A DNA stretch of 64,000 bases from Pseudomonas triclosanedens (GTDB lineage Bacteria; Pseudomonadota; Gammaproteobacteria; Pseudomonadales; Pseudomonadaceae): positions 558,001 to 622,000 of the forward strand of contig NZ_CP113432.1 of the NCBI RefSeq assembly GCF_026686735.1, written 5' to 3'. Positions 26,806-35,027 of this stretch are shown here, piece after piece (within the stretch, counting starts at the first letter, position 1; each line of letters opens with the position of its first letter). Made by a program: the position numbers and the translations under genes. Below the pieces are notes generated by a model that did no database searches, was not told the origin of the DNA, and worked only from the letters and a program-made list of their open reading frames with translations.

Positions 26806-28602
26806 ATGCCCGAGTACAAGGCTCCCCTGCGCGATGTGCGCTTCCTCACCGACGAAGTCTTTGATTTCACCGGTCGCTACCAGGCACTGGGCGCTACCGA
26901 TGCCACCCCGGACATGTTTTCCGCCATCCTTGAGGAGGGCGCCAAGTTCTGCGAGCAGGTACTCGCGCCGCTGAACCGTTCCGGCGACGAAGAAGGCTGC
27001 CATTTTGACAACGGAGTGGTGACCACGCCCAAGGGCTTCAAGGAAGCCTACTCCCAGTATGTCGAAGGTGGCTGGAACGGCGTTTCCAGCGATCCGGCCT
27101 ACGGAGGCCAGGGGCTGCCGCCTTCGCTCGGGTTGCTGGTCAGCGAGATGATCGGTGCTTCCAACTGCTCCTGGGGCATGTACCCGGGCCTGACCAAGGG
27201 CGCGATGGCTGCGATCCACGCTCACGGCAGCGAGGATCAGAAGAAAGCCTACCTGGGGCGCATGACCAGCGGCATCTGGACCGGCACCATGTGCCTGACC
27301 GAGCCGCACTGCGGTACTGACCTGGGCATCATCAAAACCCGCGCTGTGCCCAATGCCGATGGCAGCTATGCGATCACCGGCACGAAGATTTTCATCTCCG
27401 CTGGCGAACACGACATGAGCGAGAACATCATCCACCTGGTACTCGCCAAGCTGCCGGACGCGCCGGCTGGCACCAAGGGAATCTCGCTGTTCATCGTGCC
27501 CAAGTTCAACCTCGATGCGAACGGCGAAGTGGGTGAGCGCAATGCCGTGGCCTGCGGCTCCATCGAGCACAAGATGGGCATCAAGGCTTCCGCCACCTGC
27601 GTGATGAACTTCGACGGCGCCCGCGGCTTCCTGATCGGCGAGGCCAACAAGGGCCTGGCCTGCATGTTCACTATGATGAACCATGCGCGCCTGGGTACCG
27701 GCATGCAGGGCCTTTGCCTCGGCGAGACCAGCTTCCAGGGCGCGGTACGCTACGCCCAGGACCGACTGCAGATGCGCTCGTTGACCGGCCCGAAGGCGCC
27801 GGAGAAGCCCGCCGACCCGATCATCGTCCACCCCGACGTACGCCGCATGCTGCTGACCATGAAGGCGTTCAACGAGGGCAACCGTGCACTGGCGTACTTC
27901 ACCGCCCAGTTGCTGGATATCGAGCACCTGTCCCAGGATGCCGAGGAACGCGAGCGCGCCGCCAATCTGCTGGCCTTCCTCACTCCGATCTGCAAGGCCT
28001 TCATGACCGAGACGGGCCTGGAGGTCACCAACATCGGCATGCAGGTGTTCGGCGGCCACGGCTTCATCCGCGAATGGGGCATGGAGCAGCTTGTCCGGGA
28101 CTGTCGCATCGCGCCGATCTACGAGGGCACCAACGGTATCCAGGCGCTGGACCTGCTGGGCCGCAAGGTGCTGGGGAGCCAGGGCAGGCTGTTGATGGGC
28201 TTCACCAGGCTCGTCCACCAGCTCTGCCAGCAACATGCCGAGCACCCGCAGCTCAAGGCCGAGGTTGCACAGTTGGCTGCTCTGAACAAGCAGTGGGGCG
28301 AGCTGACCCAGACAATCGGCATGGCCGCCATGAAGAATCCGGACGAAGTCGGCGCCGCGTCGGTCGATTATCTGATGTTCTCCGGCTACGTCACCCTTGG
28401 CTACTTCTGGCTGCGCATGGCGCTCGTCGCCCGGCAGAAGCTGGAAGAGGGCGCTGGCGAAGCGGCGTACTACGAAGCGAAACTGGCCACCGCTGCCTTC
28501 TATTTCAGCCGCTTGCTGCCGCGCGCGCAGGCCCATGTCGCCGCCGCACAGGCGGGATCGGATGGCCTGATGGGGCTTTCGGCGGAGCAGTTCGCGCTGT
28601 AG
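26806..28602 (+). CDS. Acyl-CoA dehydrogenase, long form (paralogue 2)
   Basis: FAD enzyme of 598 residues, closely similar to the neighbour at 23437: [57 protein letters not shown] and [40 protein letters not shown], in segments. ATG 26806 follows GGAGA. Positional equivalent of PA0507. The sequence upstream shows no clear PsrA box, so it may be read through from the diguanylate cyclase or have another promoter. No terminator is visible after the stop. Confidence 0.93.
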   Translation: MPEYKAPLRDVRFLTDEVFDFTGRYQALGATDATPDMFSAILEEGAKFCEQVLAPLNRSGDEEGCHFDNGVVTTPKGFKEAYSQYVEGGWNGVSSDPAYGGQGLPPSLGLLVSEMIGASNCSWGMYPGLTKGAMAAIHAHGSEDQKKAYLGRMTSGIWTGTMCLTEPHCGTDLGIIKTRAVPNADGSYAITGTKIFISAGEHDMSENIIHLVLAKLPDAPAGTKGISLFIVPKFNLDANGEVGERNAVACGSIEHKMGIKASATCVMNFDGARGFLIGEANKGLACMFTMMNHARLGTGMQGLCLGETSFQGAVRYAQDRLQMRSLTGPKAPEKPADPIIVHPDVRRMLLTMKAFNEGNRALAYFTAQLLDIEHLSQDAEERERAANLLAFLTPICKAFMTETGLEVTNIGMQVFGGHGFIREWGMEQLVRDCRIAPIYEGTNGIQALDLLGRKVLGSQGRLLMGFTRLVHQLCQQHAEHPQLKAEVAQLAALNKQWGELTQTIGMAAMKNPDEVGAASVDYLMFSGYVTLGYFWLRMALVARQKLEEGAGEAAYYEAKLATAAFYFSRLLPRAQAHVAAAQAGSDGLMGLSAEQFAL

Positions 28603-28662
28603 CTCTCGTCTGCGGGGCGTGGGCTCGTGCAATGCGAGCCTTCGCTCTGGAGCTACACTTTG

Positions 28663-28687
28663 TGACCAAACTATTGTTGAGTGGTCA
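28663..28687. promoter_or_regulatory. Inverted repeat before acyl-CoA dehydrogenase 3
   Basis: TGACCA (28663-28668) and TGGTCA (28682-28687) flank AACTATTGTTGAG. The centre CAAAC-TATT-GTTGA is one base off a PsrA-type site. It lies 120-150 bp upstream of the gene. Confidence 0.4.
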
Positions 28688-28809
28688 TATCATGACGCTT
28701 AAAGTCTGAAAAGTTGTTGGAGTAAACTCCGACGGCGTACCTTCGTGTACCTCCTATTCTGATACCGCTGGCTGCCAGATCAGCCGTCGTTTTCGTTCGA
28801 GGATCCATC

Positions 28810-30588
28810 ATGGCTGACTACAAAGCTCCCCTGCGCGACATGCAATTCGTCCTCAATGAAGTCTTCGAGGTCGCCAAGCTCTGGGCCGAACTGCCCGGCC
28901 TGGCCGAGACCGTCGACGTCGAGACCGCTAACGCGATCCTCGAAGAGGCCGGCAAGGTCACCGGCGGTGTGATCGCCCCGCTGAACCGCAGCGGCGATGA
29001 GGAAGGCTGCAGCTGGAGCGCCGAGGGCGTGAAGACTCCGGCTGGCTTCCCCGACGCCTACCGCACCTACGCCGAAGGCGGCTGGGTGGGTGTGGGCGGC
29101 GCGCCGGAATTCGGCGGCATGGGCATGCCCAAGGTGATCGGCGCCCAGGTCGAGGAAATGGTCAACTCGGCCAACCTGTCCTTCGGTCTCTATCCGATGC
29201 TGACCGCCGGCGCCTGCCTGTCGCTGCTCAACCACGCCAGCGAAGAACTCAAGGCCAAGTACCTGCCGAACATGTACGCCGGCACCTGGGCGGGCTCCAT
29301 GTGCCTGACCGAGCCGCACGCCGGCACCGACCTGGGTATGATCCGCACCAAGGCCGAACCGCAGGCCGACGGCAGCTTCAAGATTTCCGGCACCAAGATC
29401 TTCATCACCGGCGGCGAGCACGACCTCACCGAGAACATCATCCACCTGGTGCTGGCCAAGCTGCCTGACGCGCCGGCGGGCTCCAAGGGCATCTCGCTGT
29501 TCCTGGTTCCCAAGGTGCTGGTCAATGAGGATGGCTCCCTGGCCGAGCGCAACGCCGTCTCCTGTGGCTCCATCGAGCACAAGATGGGCATCAAGGCCTC
29601 CGCCACCTGCGTGATGAACTTCGACGGTGCCACCGGCTGGATCGTCGATGCGCCGAACAAGGGCCTGGCCGCCATGTTCACCATGATGAACTACGAGCGC
29701 CTGGGTGTCGGTATCCAGGGCCTGGCCACCGGCGAGCGCTCCTACCAGAGCGCCGTGGAATACGCCCGCGAGCGTATCCAGAGCCGCGCGCCCACCGGCC
29801 CGGTTGCCCAGGACAAGGCTGCCGACCCGATCATCGTGCACCCGGATGTGCGTCGCATGCTGCTGACCATGAAGGCGCTGAACGAGGGTGGCCGTGCCTT
29901 CTCCAGCTACGTCGCCATGCAACTGGACACTGCCAAGTACAGCCAGGAGCCGAGCACCCGCAAGCGCGCCGAGGAACTGGTCGCCCTGCTGACCCCGGTG
30001 GCCAAGGCCTTCCTCACTGACATGGGCCTGGAAACCACTATCCACGGCCAGCAGATTTTCGGCGGTCACGGCTTCATCCGCGAGTGGGGCCAGGAACAAC
30101 TGGTGCGCGACTGCCGCATCACCCAGATCTACGAAGGCACCAACGGCATCCAGGCGCTGGACCTGATGGGCCGCAAGATCGTCGGCAGCGGCGGCGCCTA
30201 CGCCAGGCTGTTCACCGATGAAATCCGCGCCTTCACCGCCTCGGCGTCGGCCGAGCTGGCCGAGTTCACCGGCCCGCTGAACGCCGCCGTGGACAACCTG
30301 GACGAGCTGACCGCCTGGGTTCTGGACCGCGCCAAGGGCAACCCGAACGAGATCGGCGCCGCCTCGGTCGAGTACCTGCACGCCTTCGGCTATACGGCCT
30401 ACGCCTACATGTGGGCCCTGATGGCGCGCGCTGCGCTGGGCAAGGAAGGCCAGGACGAGTTCTACGCCAGCAAGCTGGGGACCGCGCGTTTCTACTTTGC
30501 CCGCCTGCTGCCGCGCATCCACTCCCTGAGCGCTTCGGTGAAAGCTGGCAGCGAGTCGCTGTACCTGCTGGATGCCGCGCAGTTCTGA
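28810..30588 (+). CDS. Acyl-CoA dehydrogenase, long form (paralogue 3)
   Basis: FAD enzyme of 592 residues, third member of the tandem family, starting [20 protein letters not shown]. It is the most divergent of the three: MCLTEPHAGTDLGMIRTKA has Ala for the Cys of the other two, GTKIFITGGEHDL replaces FISAGEHDM, and YTAYAYMWALMA marks the C-terminal domain. FGGHGFIREWGQEQLVRDCRITQIYEGTNG keeps the probable catalytic glutamate. Positional equivalent of PA0508. It ends in a strong terminator just before rsmY. Different substrate range from the other two is plausible but unproven. Confidence 0.93.
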   Translation: MADYKAPLRDMQFVLNEVFEVAKLWAELPGLAETVDVETANAILEEAGKVTGGVIAPLNRSGDEEGCSWSAEGVKTPAGFPDAYRTYAEGGWVGVGGAPEFGGMGMPKVIGAQVEEMVNSANLSFGLYPMLTAGACLSLLNHASEELKAKYLPNMYAGTWAGSMCLTEPHAGTDLGMIRTKAEPQADGSFKISGTKIFITGGEHDLTENIIHLVLAKLPDAPAGSKGISLFLVPKVLVNEDGSLAERNAVSCGSIEHKMGIKASATCVMNFDGATGWIVDAPNKGLAAMFTMMNYERLGVGIQGLATGERSYQSAVEYARERIQSRAPTGPVAQDKAADPIIVHPDVRRMLLTMKALNEGGRAFSSYVAMQLDTAKYSQEPSTRKRAEELVALLTPVAKAFLTDMGLETTIHGQQIFGGHGFIREWGQEQLVRDCRITQIYEGTNGIQALDLMGRKIVGSGGAYARLFTDEIRAFTASASAELAEFTGPLNAAVDNLDELTAWVLDRAKGNPNEIGAASVEYLHAFGYTAYAYMWALMARAALGKEGQDEFYASKLGTARFYFARLLPRIHSLSASVKAGSESLYLLDAAQF

Positions 30589-30610
30589 GTCTGGCTGCAA
30601 ATGCTGTATG

Positions 30611-30638
30611 AAAAAGCCCCGCATTTGCGGGGCTTTTT
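30611..30638 (+). terminator. Rho-independent terminator after acyl-CoA dehydrogenase 3
   Basis: AAAAAGCCCCGC-attt-GCGGGGCTTTTT, a 12-bp stem with T-run, 23 bases after the stop. Confidence 0.95.
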
Positions 30639-30681
30639 CTTTGCGGTTATTTCCTTTCCGAACACTGCTATTACGAATCTT

Positions 30682-30699
30682 TGTAAGCCAAGGCTTACA
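30682..30699 (+). promoter_or_regulatory. GacA upstream activating site
   Basis: TGTAAG-ccaagg-CTTACA is an exact match to the GacA-dependent element TGTAAG-N6-CTTACA, about 60 bp upstream of the likely rsmY start. A TTAATC -10-like sequence is at about 30744-30749. Confidence 0.9.
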
Positions 30700-30758
30700 C
30701 GGAGTGGTGGTGATCGGCGTCTATCTGGAAGTCCCTTACAGCGTTAATCTTCTCCTCA

Positions 30759-30884
30759 GTCAGGACATTGCGCAGGAAGCGCCAAAGACAATACGGAAAC
30801 TAGGGATTCCACCACGGATGGTGGCAAGCACGGACGTCAGGATATCGGTCTGCAAAACCCCGCCTCGCAAGGGCGGGGTTTTTT
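30759..30884 (+). ncRNA. rsmY: Regulatory RNA RsmY
   Basis: About 125 nt from GTCAGGACATTGCG to a T6 tail. It contains seven GGA triplets, several in stem-loop tips such as CCACCACGGATGGTGG, the hallmark of RNAs that titrate the translational repressor RsmA/CsrA. The 3' end is a perfect terminator (AAACCCCGCC/GGCGGGGTTT, 30855-30881, followed by T). A perfect GacA site lies 60 bp upstream, so GacS/GacA controls it. The neighbouring LysR and MOSC genes match the PA0528/PA0529 side of the P. aeruginosa locus. Exact 5' end is estimated from the known 124-nt RNA. Confidence 0.92.
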
Positions 30885-30947
30885 CTTGCCTGCGATCTAC
30901 CCTCCGCCGCGCTGCAGCGGCCTGTGCAACTTTGTTTGCGCTTGTTC

Positions 30948-31826
30948 TCAGATGGCGCCATCGAGCAGCGAACGCAGCAGTTCCACGGTTGGCTGCTGAC
31001 GCTGCGCATCGCGATACACCAGTCCTACGCTCAAAGGAATGCGCGGTTCGCTGATTGGTTTCCAGAGAAGGTTCCGGTGTGTATGAGTCTGCCGCGCGCG
31101 CCCCGGCAGTACCGTAGCGAAGCGACTATGCGGCAGGCTGTCGAGAATTCCGCTCATGTGATTGAGCTCTGCCTGCACTCGCGGCCGCCGCCCTATCGTG
31201 GCCAACTGCTCCTGCCAGATCTGTCGGGCGCGGAACTCTTCGCCGAGCAGCAGCATCGGCAGTTCCGCGGCCTGCGCCAGCGATACCTTCTTGAATTCGC
31301 GTAGCGGGTGGTCCTCGGGGATCACCAGTTGCAGTTCGTCCGGGTACAGCTCCACGCCACGCAATGCGGGCTGACGCGGTGGCAGGAAGCCGATGCCGAT
31401 ATCCAGCTTGCCCGACATCAGACGCCGTTCGATTTCCACGCCGGATAGCTCATAGATGCGCACCTGTACATGTGGCTGGGCAGCGTGCAGACGCTCCACG
31501 AGGTGTGGCACCAGGTTTGCGTTGACTGTTTGCAGCACGCCGATCGCCAGGCTGTGCGCACTCTGCCCGCGAAAGCCGCGCAAGGCTTCCCGTGCGCGTT
31601 CCATGCCTTCGAGCAGCGGCACGGCGTGGTTGTACAGCGTGTGCGCCGCGACGGTCGGCACCAGGCGCTTGCCGCTGCGCTGGAAGAGCGCCACGTCGAG
31701 ATTCTGCTCCAGTTGGCGGATCTGCTGCGACAGCGCCGGCTGGGAAATGGCCAGGCGCTCGCCGGCACGGCCGACATGGCCTTCCTCGTAGAGCGCGACG
31801 AAATAGCGTAGTTGGCGGAAATCCAT
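30948..31826 (-). CDS. LysR-family transcriptional regulator (CynR-like)
   Basis: Regulator of 292 residues. The winged helix-turn-helix is at 1-60: MDFRQLRYFVALYEEGHVGRAGERLAISQPALSQQIRQLE in usual LysR form. The effector domain (about 90-290) includes LAIGVLQTVNANLVPHLVERL and LDIGIGFLPPR. Its stop lies 63 bases after the rsmY terminator, converging on it. It is divergent from the MOSC gene and two inverted repeats lie at its start, so it probably controls both itself and the MOSC gene. Effector unknown. Confidence 0.88.
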   Translation of the reverse strand: MDFRQLRYFVALYEEGHVGRAGERLAISQPALSQQIRQLEQNLDVALFQRSGKRLVPTVAAHTLYNHAVPLLEGMERAREALRGFRGQSAHSLAIGVLQTVNANLVPHLVERLHAAQPHVQVRIYELSGVEIERRLMSGKLDIGIGFLPPRQPALRGVELYPDELQLVIPEDHPLREFKKVSLAQAAELPMLLLGEEFRARQIWQEQLATIGRRPRVQAELNHMSGILDSLPHSRFATVLPGRARQTHTHRNLLWKPISEPRIPLSVGLVYRDAQRQQPTVELLRSLLDGAI

Positions 31827-31879
31827 AAGTCTGGCTTATCAATGAAACTGGAAAATCGAAATGGATAGTCACCTATCCA
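31825..31879. promoter_or_regulatory. Two LysR-type inverted repeats in the LysR/MOSC divergent promoter
   Basis: ATAAG-tctgg-CTTAT (31825-31839, on the LysR start codon) and TGGATAG-tcac-CTATCCA (31862-31879). The second is a perfect 7-bp repeat 48 bp before the MOSC start. Confidence 0.55.
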
Positions 31880-31926
31880 AGCCTCTACTCTAGCGCTTGT
31901 CCGCTGTCTCAGATGGGTAGACAAAG

Positions 31927-32634
31927 GTGGAAAGCATCGTCATCCAGGGCGTTTTCATAGGAAAAGTCGAAGAGAGCTGGGGAGGTCTGGTCAGCGATAT
32001 CGACAAGCTTGAAACGCATCAGGAGGTCTGGCTGGGAGCCGAAGGGCTGCCCGGCGACGAACAGGCCGCCCAGCGCCGTCGCGACGGCCTGGATCGCGCA
32101 CTGCACCACTACCCGGCCGAACACTACCGCCACTGGCGCAAGCAGCATCCGCAGACGCGCTGGCGACAGCCGGCGTTCGGCGAGAACCTGTCGACGTATG
32201 GGCTCTGCGAAGCCGACGTATGTATAGGTGACCTGTTCCGCTGGGGAGATGCGCTGATCGAGGTCAGCCAGCCGCGTTCGCCAAGCTACCGTCTGGCCCG
32301 CCGCTGGAATCTGCCAGAGCTACCGCTGGAATTGCAGGAGCAGGGCCGCTGCGGCTGGTTCTACCGCGTTCGCCGCTCCGGCATGGTCTGTGCCGACGCA
32401 CCGCTGGAACTGGTGCAGCGCCACTACCCGCAGCTTTCTGTAGCGAGCCTGCTGGGCTGGTATTTCGGCCAACCCCTGGAGCGCACCGGGCTGCGCCTGA
32501 TGATGGCTTGCGATGCGCTCTCGCTGCGCTGGCGCAAGACGGCCGCGCAACGCCTGACCAGTGGCGTGGTTGAAGACTGGACGGCCCGCCTGTCGGGCCC
32601 CGAATGCCTGAAGCAGGGCGGCCTTGACCTCTGA
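31927..32634 (+). CDS. MOSC-domain protein, YiiM-like
   Basis: Protein of 235 residues starting at GTG 31927 (ATG alternatives would cut into the conserved core). The MOSC core includes GLPGDEQAAQRRRDGLDRALHHYPAEHY, FGENLSTYGLCEADVCIGD and the diagnostic cysteine in QGRCGWFYRVRRSG. YiiM-type proteins reduce N-hydroxylated bases and other N-hydroxy compounds with molybdenum cofactor bound at that cysteine, acting with a reductase partner. The partner is not in the window. Preceded by LysR-type repeats. Confidence 0.85.
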   Translation: MESIVIQGVFIGKVEESWGGLVSDIDKLETHQEVWLGAEGLPGDEQAAQRRRDGLDRALHHYPAEHYRHWRKQHPQTRWRQPAFGENLSTYGLCEADVCIGDLFRWGDALIEVSQPRSPSYRLARRWNLPELPLELQEQGRCGWFYRVRRSGMVCADAPLELVQRHYPQLSVASLLGWYFGQPLERTGLRLMMACDALSLRWRKTAAQRLTSGVVEDWTARLSGPECLKQGGLDL

Positions 32635-32750
32635 GTCGGCACTGCTTCTCAACCGTCCTCGCGCCCGCCTCCGGACATCGTCTTGGTCCTGTGGGGCGGC
32701 TTTTATTCTCGATGCCGGGCCCGATTACGGCCCGGCGGCCCTTCATCCCG

Positions 32751-32770
32751 CTGTAACAACCCGTTCCTAA
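32751..32770 (+). promoter_or_regulatory. Weak Pho-box-like site before phoX
   Basis: CTGTAAC at 32751 and CGTTCCT 11 bp later, a poor match to the direct repeat CTGTCAT-N4-CTGTCAT, 70-90 bp upstream of phoX. Offered because phoX genes are usually under PhoB; the sequence alone is not persuasive. Confidence 0.25.
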
Positions 32771-32839
32771 CCTTCCGCGCATATCTTTCATTGGCAATCC
32801 GAGCCGTCCGATGGATGGCCGTGCGGAAGGAACCCCACC

Positions 32840-34813
32840 ATGAGCGAACGATTCCAGGAATTCCATGATCGGCTGGCCGCCTTCGACGACCGGTCGATCA
32901 ACCCCTCCGGCAACGTGCCGATGAACGAACTGATCGACGCATCACGTCGCCGCCTGCTGAAGAAAAGTCTGGTGCTGGGCGCGCTGGCCTTTCTCGGTGG
33001 CGGCCTGTACGCCCCGCGCCGCCTCTACGCCGCCGACGCGCCGACGCATTCGGCCCTGCTGGGGTTCGTGGGGGTTCCGGTGCAGCAGGATCCGCAGTTC
33101 GATGAAGTGGTAGTCGCCAAGGGTTACACCGCGCGCCCATTCTTCTCCTGGGGCGACCCCGTGGTCGCCGGCTCGCCAGCCTGGAAAGGAGATGCCAGCG
33201 AAGACTGGAAGGCGCAGGAACTGCAGGCTGGCGACAATCATGACGGCATGCACTATTTCCCATTCCCGGAGGCGCCGGACAGCCACGGCCTGCTGGTGAT
33301 CAACCACGAGTACATCAACCCGACCCTGCACACCAAAGGCCAGACCTTCGAGGATCGCCCGGATGGCACTCGTGGTCGACCCGAGGGCGAAGTGCGCAAG
33401 GAGATCGCTGCCCACGGCTTGAGCGTCATCGAAGTGAAGAAGGATGCCAGCGGCCATTGGCAGCGCGTCGAAGGCTCCAGCTACAACCGGCGTATCACCG
33501 GCAGCTCGCCGCTGGACCTTTCCGGGCCGCTGGCGGGGCATGAGCTTCTGCGCACCGCCAGCGATCCCGACGCGAAACAGGTACTGGGAACCCTGAACAA
33601 CTGCTCGATGGGCGTCACGCCCTGGGGCACCTATCTCGCCTGTGAAGAGAACTGGCACCAGTACTTCGTCAACCGCGACAAGGAAGACTTCGCCAGGCGC
33701 ACCTCGCACAAGCGGTATGGCTTGTCCAACGGCAAGTTCAGCAACTACTACGCCTGGGAAGCGGTGGACGCTCGCTTCGACGCTACGCCAAAGGCGGACC
33801 AGCCCCACGGCGGCCACGTCAACGAGCCGAACCGCTTCGGCTGGATAGTGGAAATCGACCCGTACGATCCCAGCTCCACACCGAAGAAACGTACCGCCGT
33901 CGGCCGCTTCTGCCGCGAATGCTCGACTCTCTCGCTGGCCGCGGACAACCGCATGGCCTTCTACTACGGCGATGACACCAAGGGCGAGTACATCTACAAG
34001 TTCGTCCCGGCCGGCAAGTACGACCCGGATGACCGCGCCGCCAACCGCGACCTGCTCGACGAAGGCACGCTGTACGTCGCGCAGTTCAGCGACGACGGCA
34101 GCGGCCGCTGGCTGCCGCTGGTGCACGGCCAGGATGGTTTGACTGCGGAGAACGGTTTCGCCAGCCAGGCCGAGGTGCTGGTCAATGCCCGCGCCGCCGC
34201 CGACAAGCTGGGTGCGACCCCGATGGATCGTCCCGAATGGGTGGCCGTCCAGCCGGGTAGCCGTACCGTGTACGTCAGCCTTACCAACAACGATGCCCGC
34301 GGCAAGAAGCAGCCAGTGAACGCCGCCAACCCGCGCAAGGAAAATCTCCACGGACAGATCCTGCGCTGGGACGAGGCCGGTGGCGATCCGGCGGCCACCA
34401 GCTTCCAGTGGGAGATCTTCCTGCTGGCCGGTGAGCCGAAGGGTTCCGGTGCGCCGGAAAATCTGGTTGGCACCATCAACGGCGACATCTTCTCCTCGCC
34501 GGATGGCCTGTACTTCGACACCGCAGGCCGCCTGTGGATCGAAACCGACTACGACGATGCCGAGCAACCCATGCACGCGATGGGTTGTAACCAGTTGCTC
34601 TGTGCCGACCCGCACAGCCGCGAGGTTCGTCGCTTCCTGGTGGGCCCGCGTGGCTGCGAGCTGACCGGCATCACCCAGACGCCGGACGGCAGGACCCTGT
34701 GGGTGAATATCCAGCATCCGGGCATCAGTTTCCCCGCCAGCGACGGCAAGAGCATTCCGCGATCGACCACGCTGGTGATCACCAAGGACGATGGCGGCGT
34801 GATCGGAACGTAA
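32840..34813 (+). CDS. phoX: PhoX-family alkaline phosphatase, Tat-exported
   Basis: Protein of 657 residues. An unusually long polar leader precedes the twin-arginine signal ASRRRLLKKSLVLGALAFLGGG (about residues 34-55), so folded, metal-loaded export is expected. Mature signatures are LLVINHEYINPTLHTKG, GTLNNCSMGVTPWGTYLACEENWHQYF (metal-bridging Cys and Glu residues, seen in two halves) and HGGHVNEPNRFGWIVEIDPYDP. PhoX enzymes hydrolyse organic phosphate monoesters and use calcium and iron. Usually induced by phosphate starvation; only a weak Pho-box-like site was seen here. Confidence 0.92.
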   Translation: MSERFQEFHDRLAAFDDRSINPSGNVPMNELIDASRRRLLKKSLVLGALAFLGGGLYAPRRLYAADAPTHSALLGFVGVPVQQDPQFDEVVVAKGYTARPFFSWGDPVVAGSPAWKGDASEDWKAQELQAGDNHDGMHYFPFPEAPDSHGLLVINHEYINPTLHTKGQTFEDRPDGTRGRPEGEVRKEIAAHGLSVIEVKKDASGHWQRVEGSSYNRRITGSSPLDLSGPLAGHELLRTASDPDAKQVLGTLNNCSMGVTPWGTYLACEENWHQYFVNRDKEDFARRTSHKRYGLSNGKFSNYYAWEAVDARFDATPKADQPHGGHVNEPNRFGWIVEIDPYDPSSTPKKRTAVGRFCRECSTLSLAADNRMAFYYGDDTKGEYIYKFVPAGKYDPDDRAANRDLLDEGTLYVAQFSDDGSGRWLPLVHGQDGLTAENGFASQAEVLVNARAAADKLGATPMDRPEWVAVQPGSRTVYVSLTNNDARGKKQPVNAANPRKENLHGQILRWDEAGGDPAATSFQWEIFLLAGEPKGSGAPENLVGTINGDIFSSPDGLYFDTAGRLWIETDYDDAEQPMHAMGCNQLLCADPHSREVRRFLVGPRGCELTGITQTPDGRTLWVNIQHPGISFPASDGKSIPRSTTLVITKDDGGVIGT

Positions 34814-34946
34814 TGGTTCCAGCGGGTCTGGGGTGGGACCGGATGGACGGGCCCCCGCCCGGTGGTCTGGAGTTCGCGGGCTGCAGCGCTGCGCCGGGAT
34901 TACGCAGGTGATTCGCTCCTGCGCAGGCCCGCCCGGCAGGCTGCAG

Positions 34947-34973
34947 TAATGCGCTTCGCGTCACCCATCCTGC
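34947..34973. repeat. Degenerate intergenic repeat (CACCCATCCTGC type)
   Basis: The sequence GCGCTTCGCGTCACCCATCC followed by TGC resembles the right arm of the element at 40421. A TTCGCTCCTGCG fragment of another repeat lies at 34912-34923. The gap 34814-35027 holds only such repeat remnants. Confidence 0.45.
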
Positions 34974-35027
34974 GGCGGTGTCGATTGCAGCGTGCAGTGT
35001 TGCCGGCGATGCGGGCCAACTGTGCGG

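Noticed and set aside
30572..31054. 160-codon plus-strand frame over rsmY
   Set aside because: It runs through two terminators and the rsmY transcript and into the LysR gene; the RNA explains the sequence better.
32751..32770. Confident Pho box
   Set aside because: The two half-sites match the consensus poorly; kept only as a low-confidence feature because of the phoX context.
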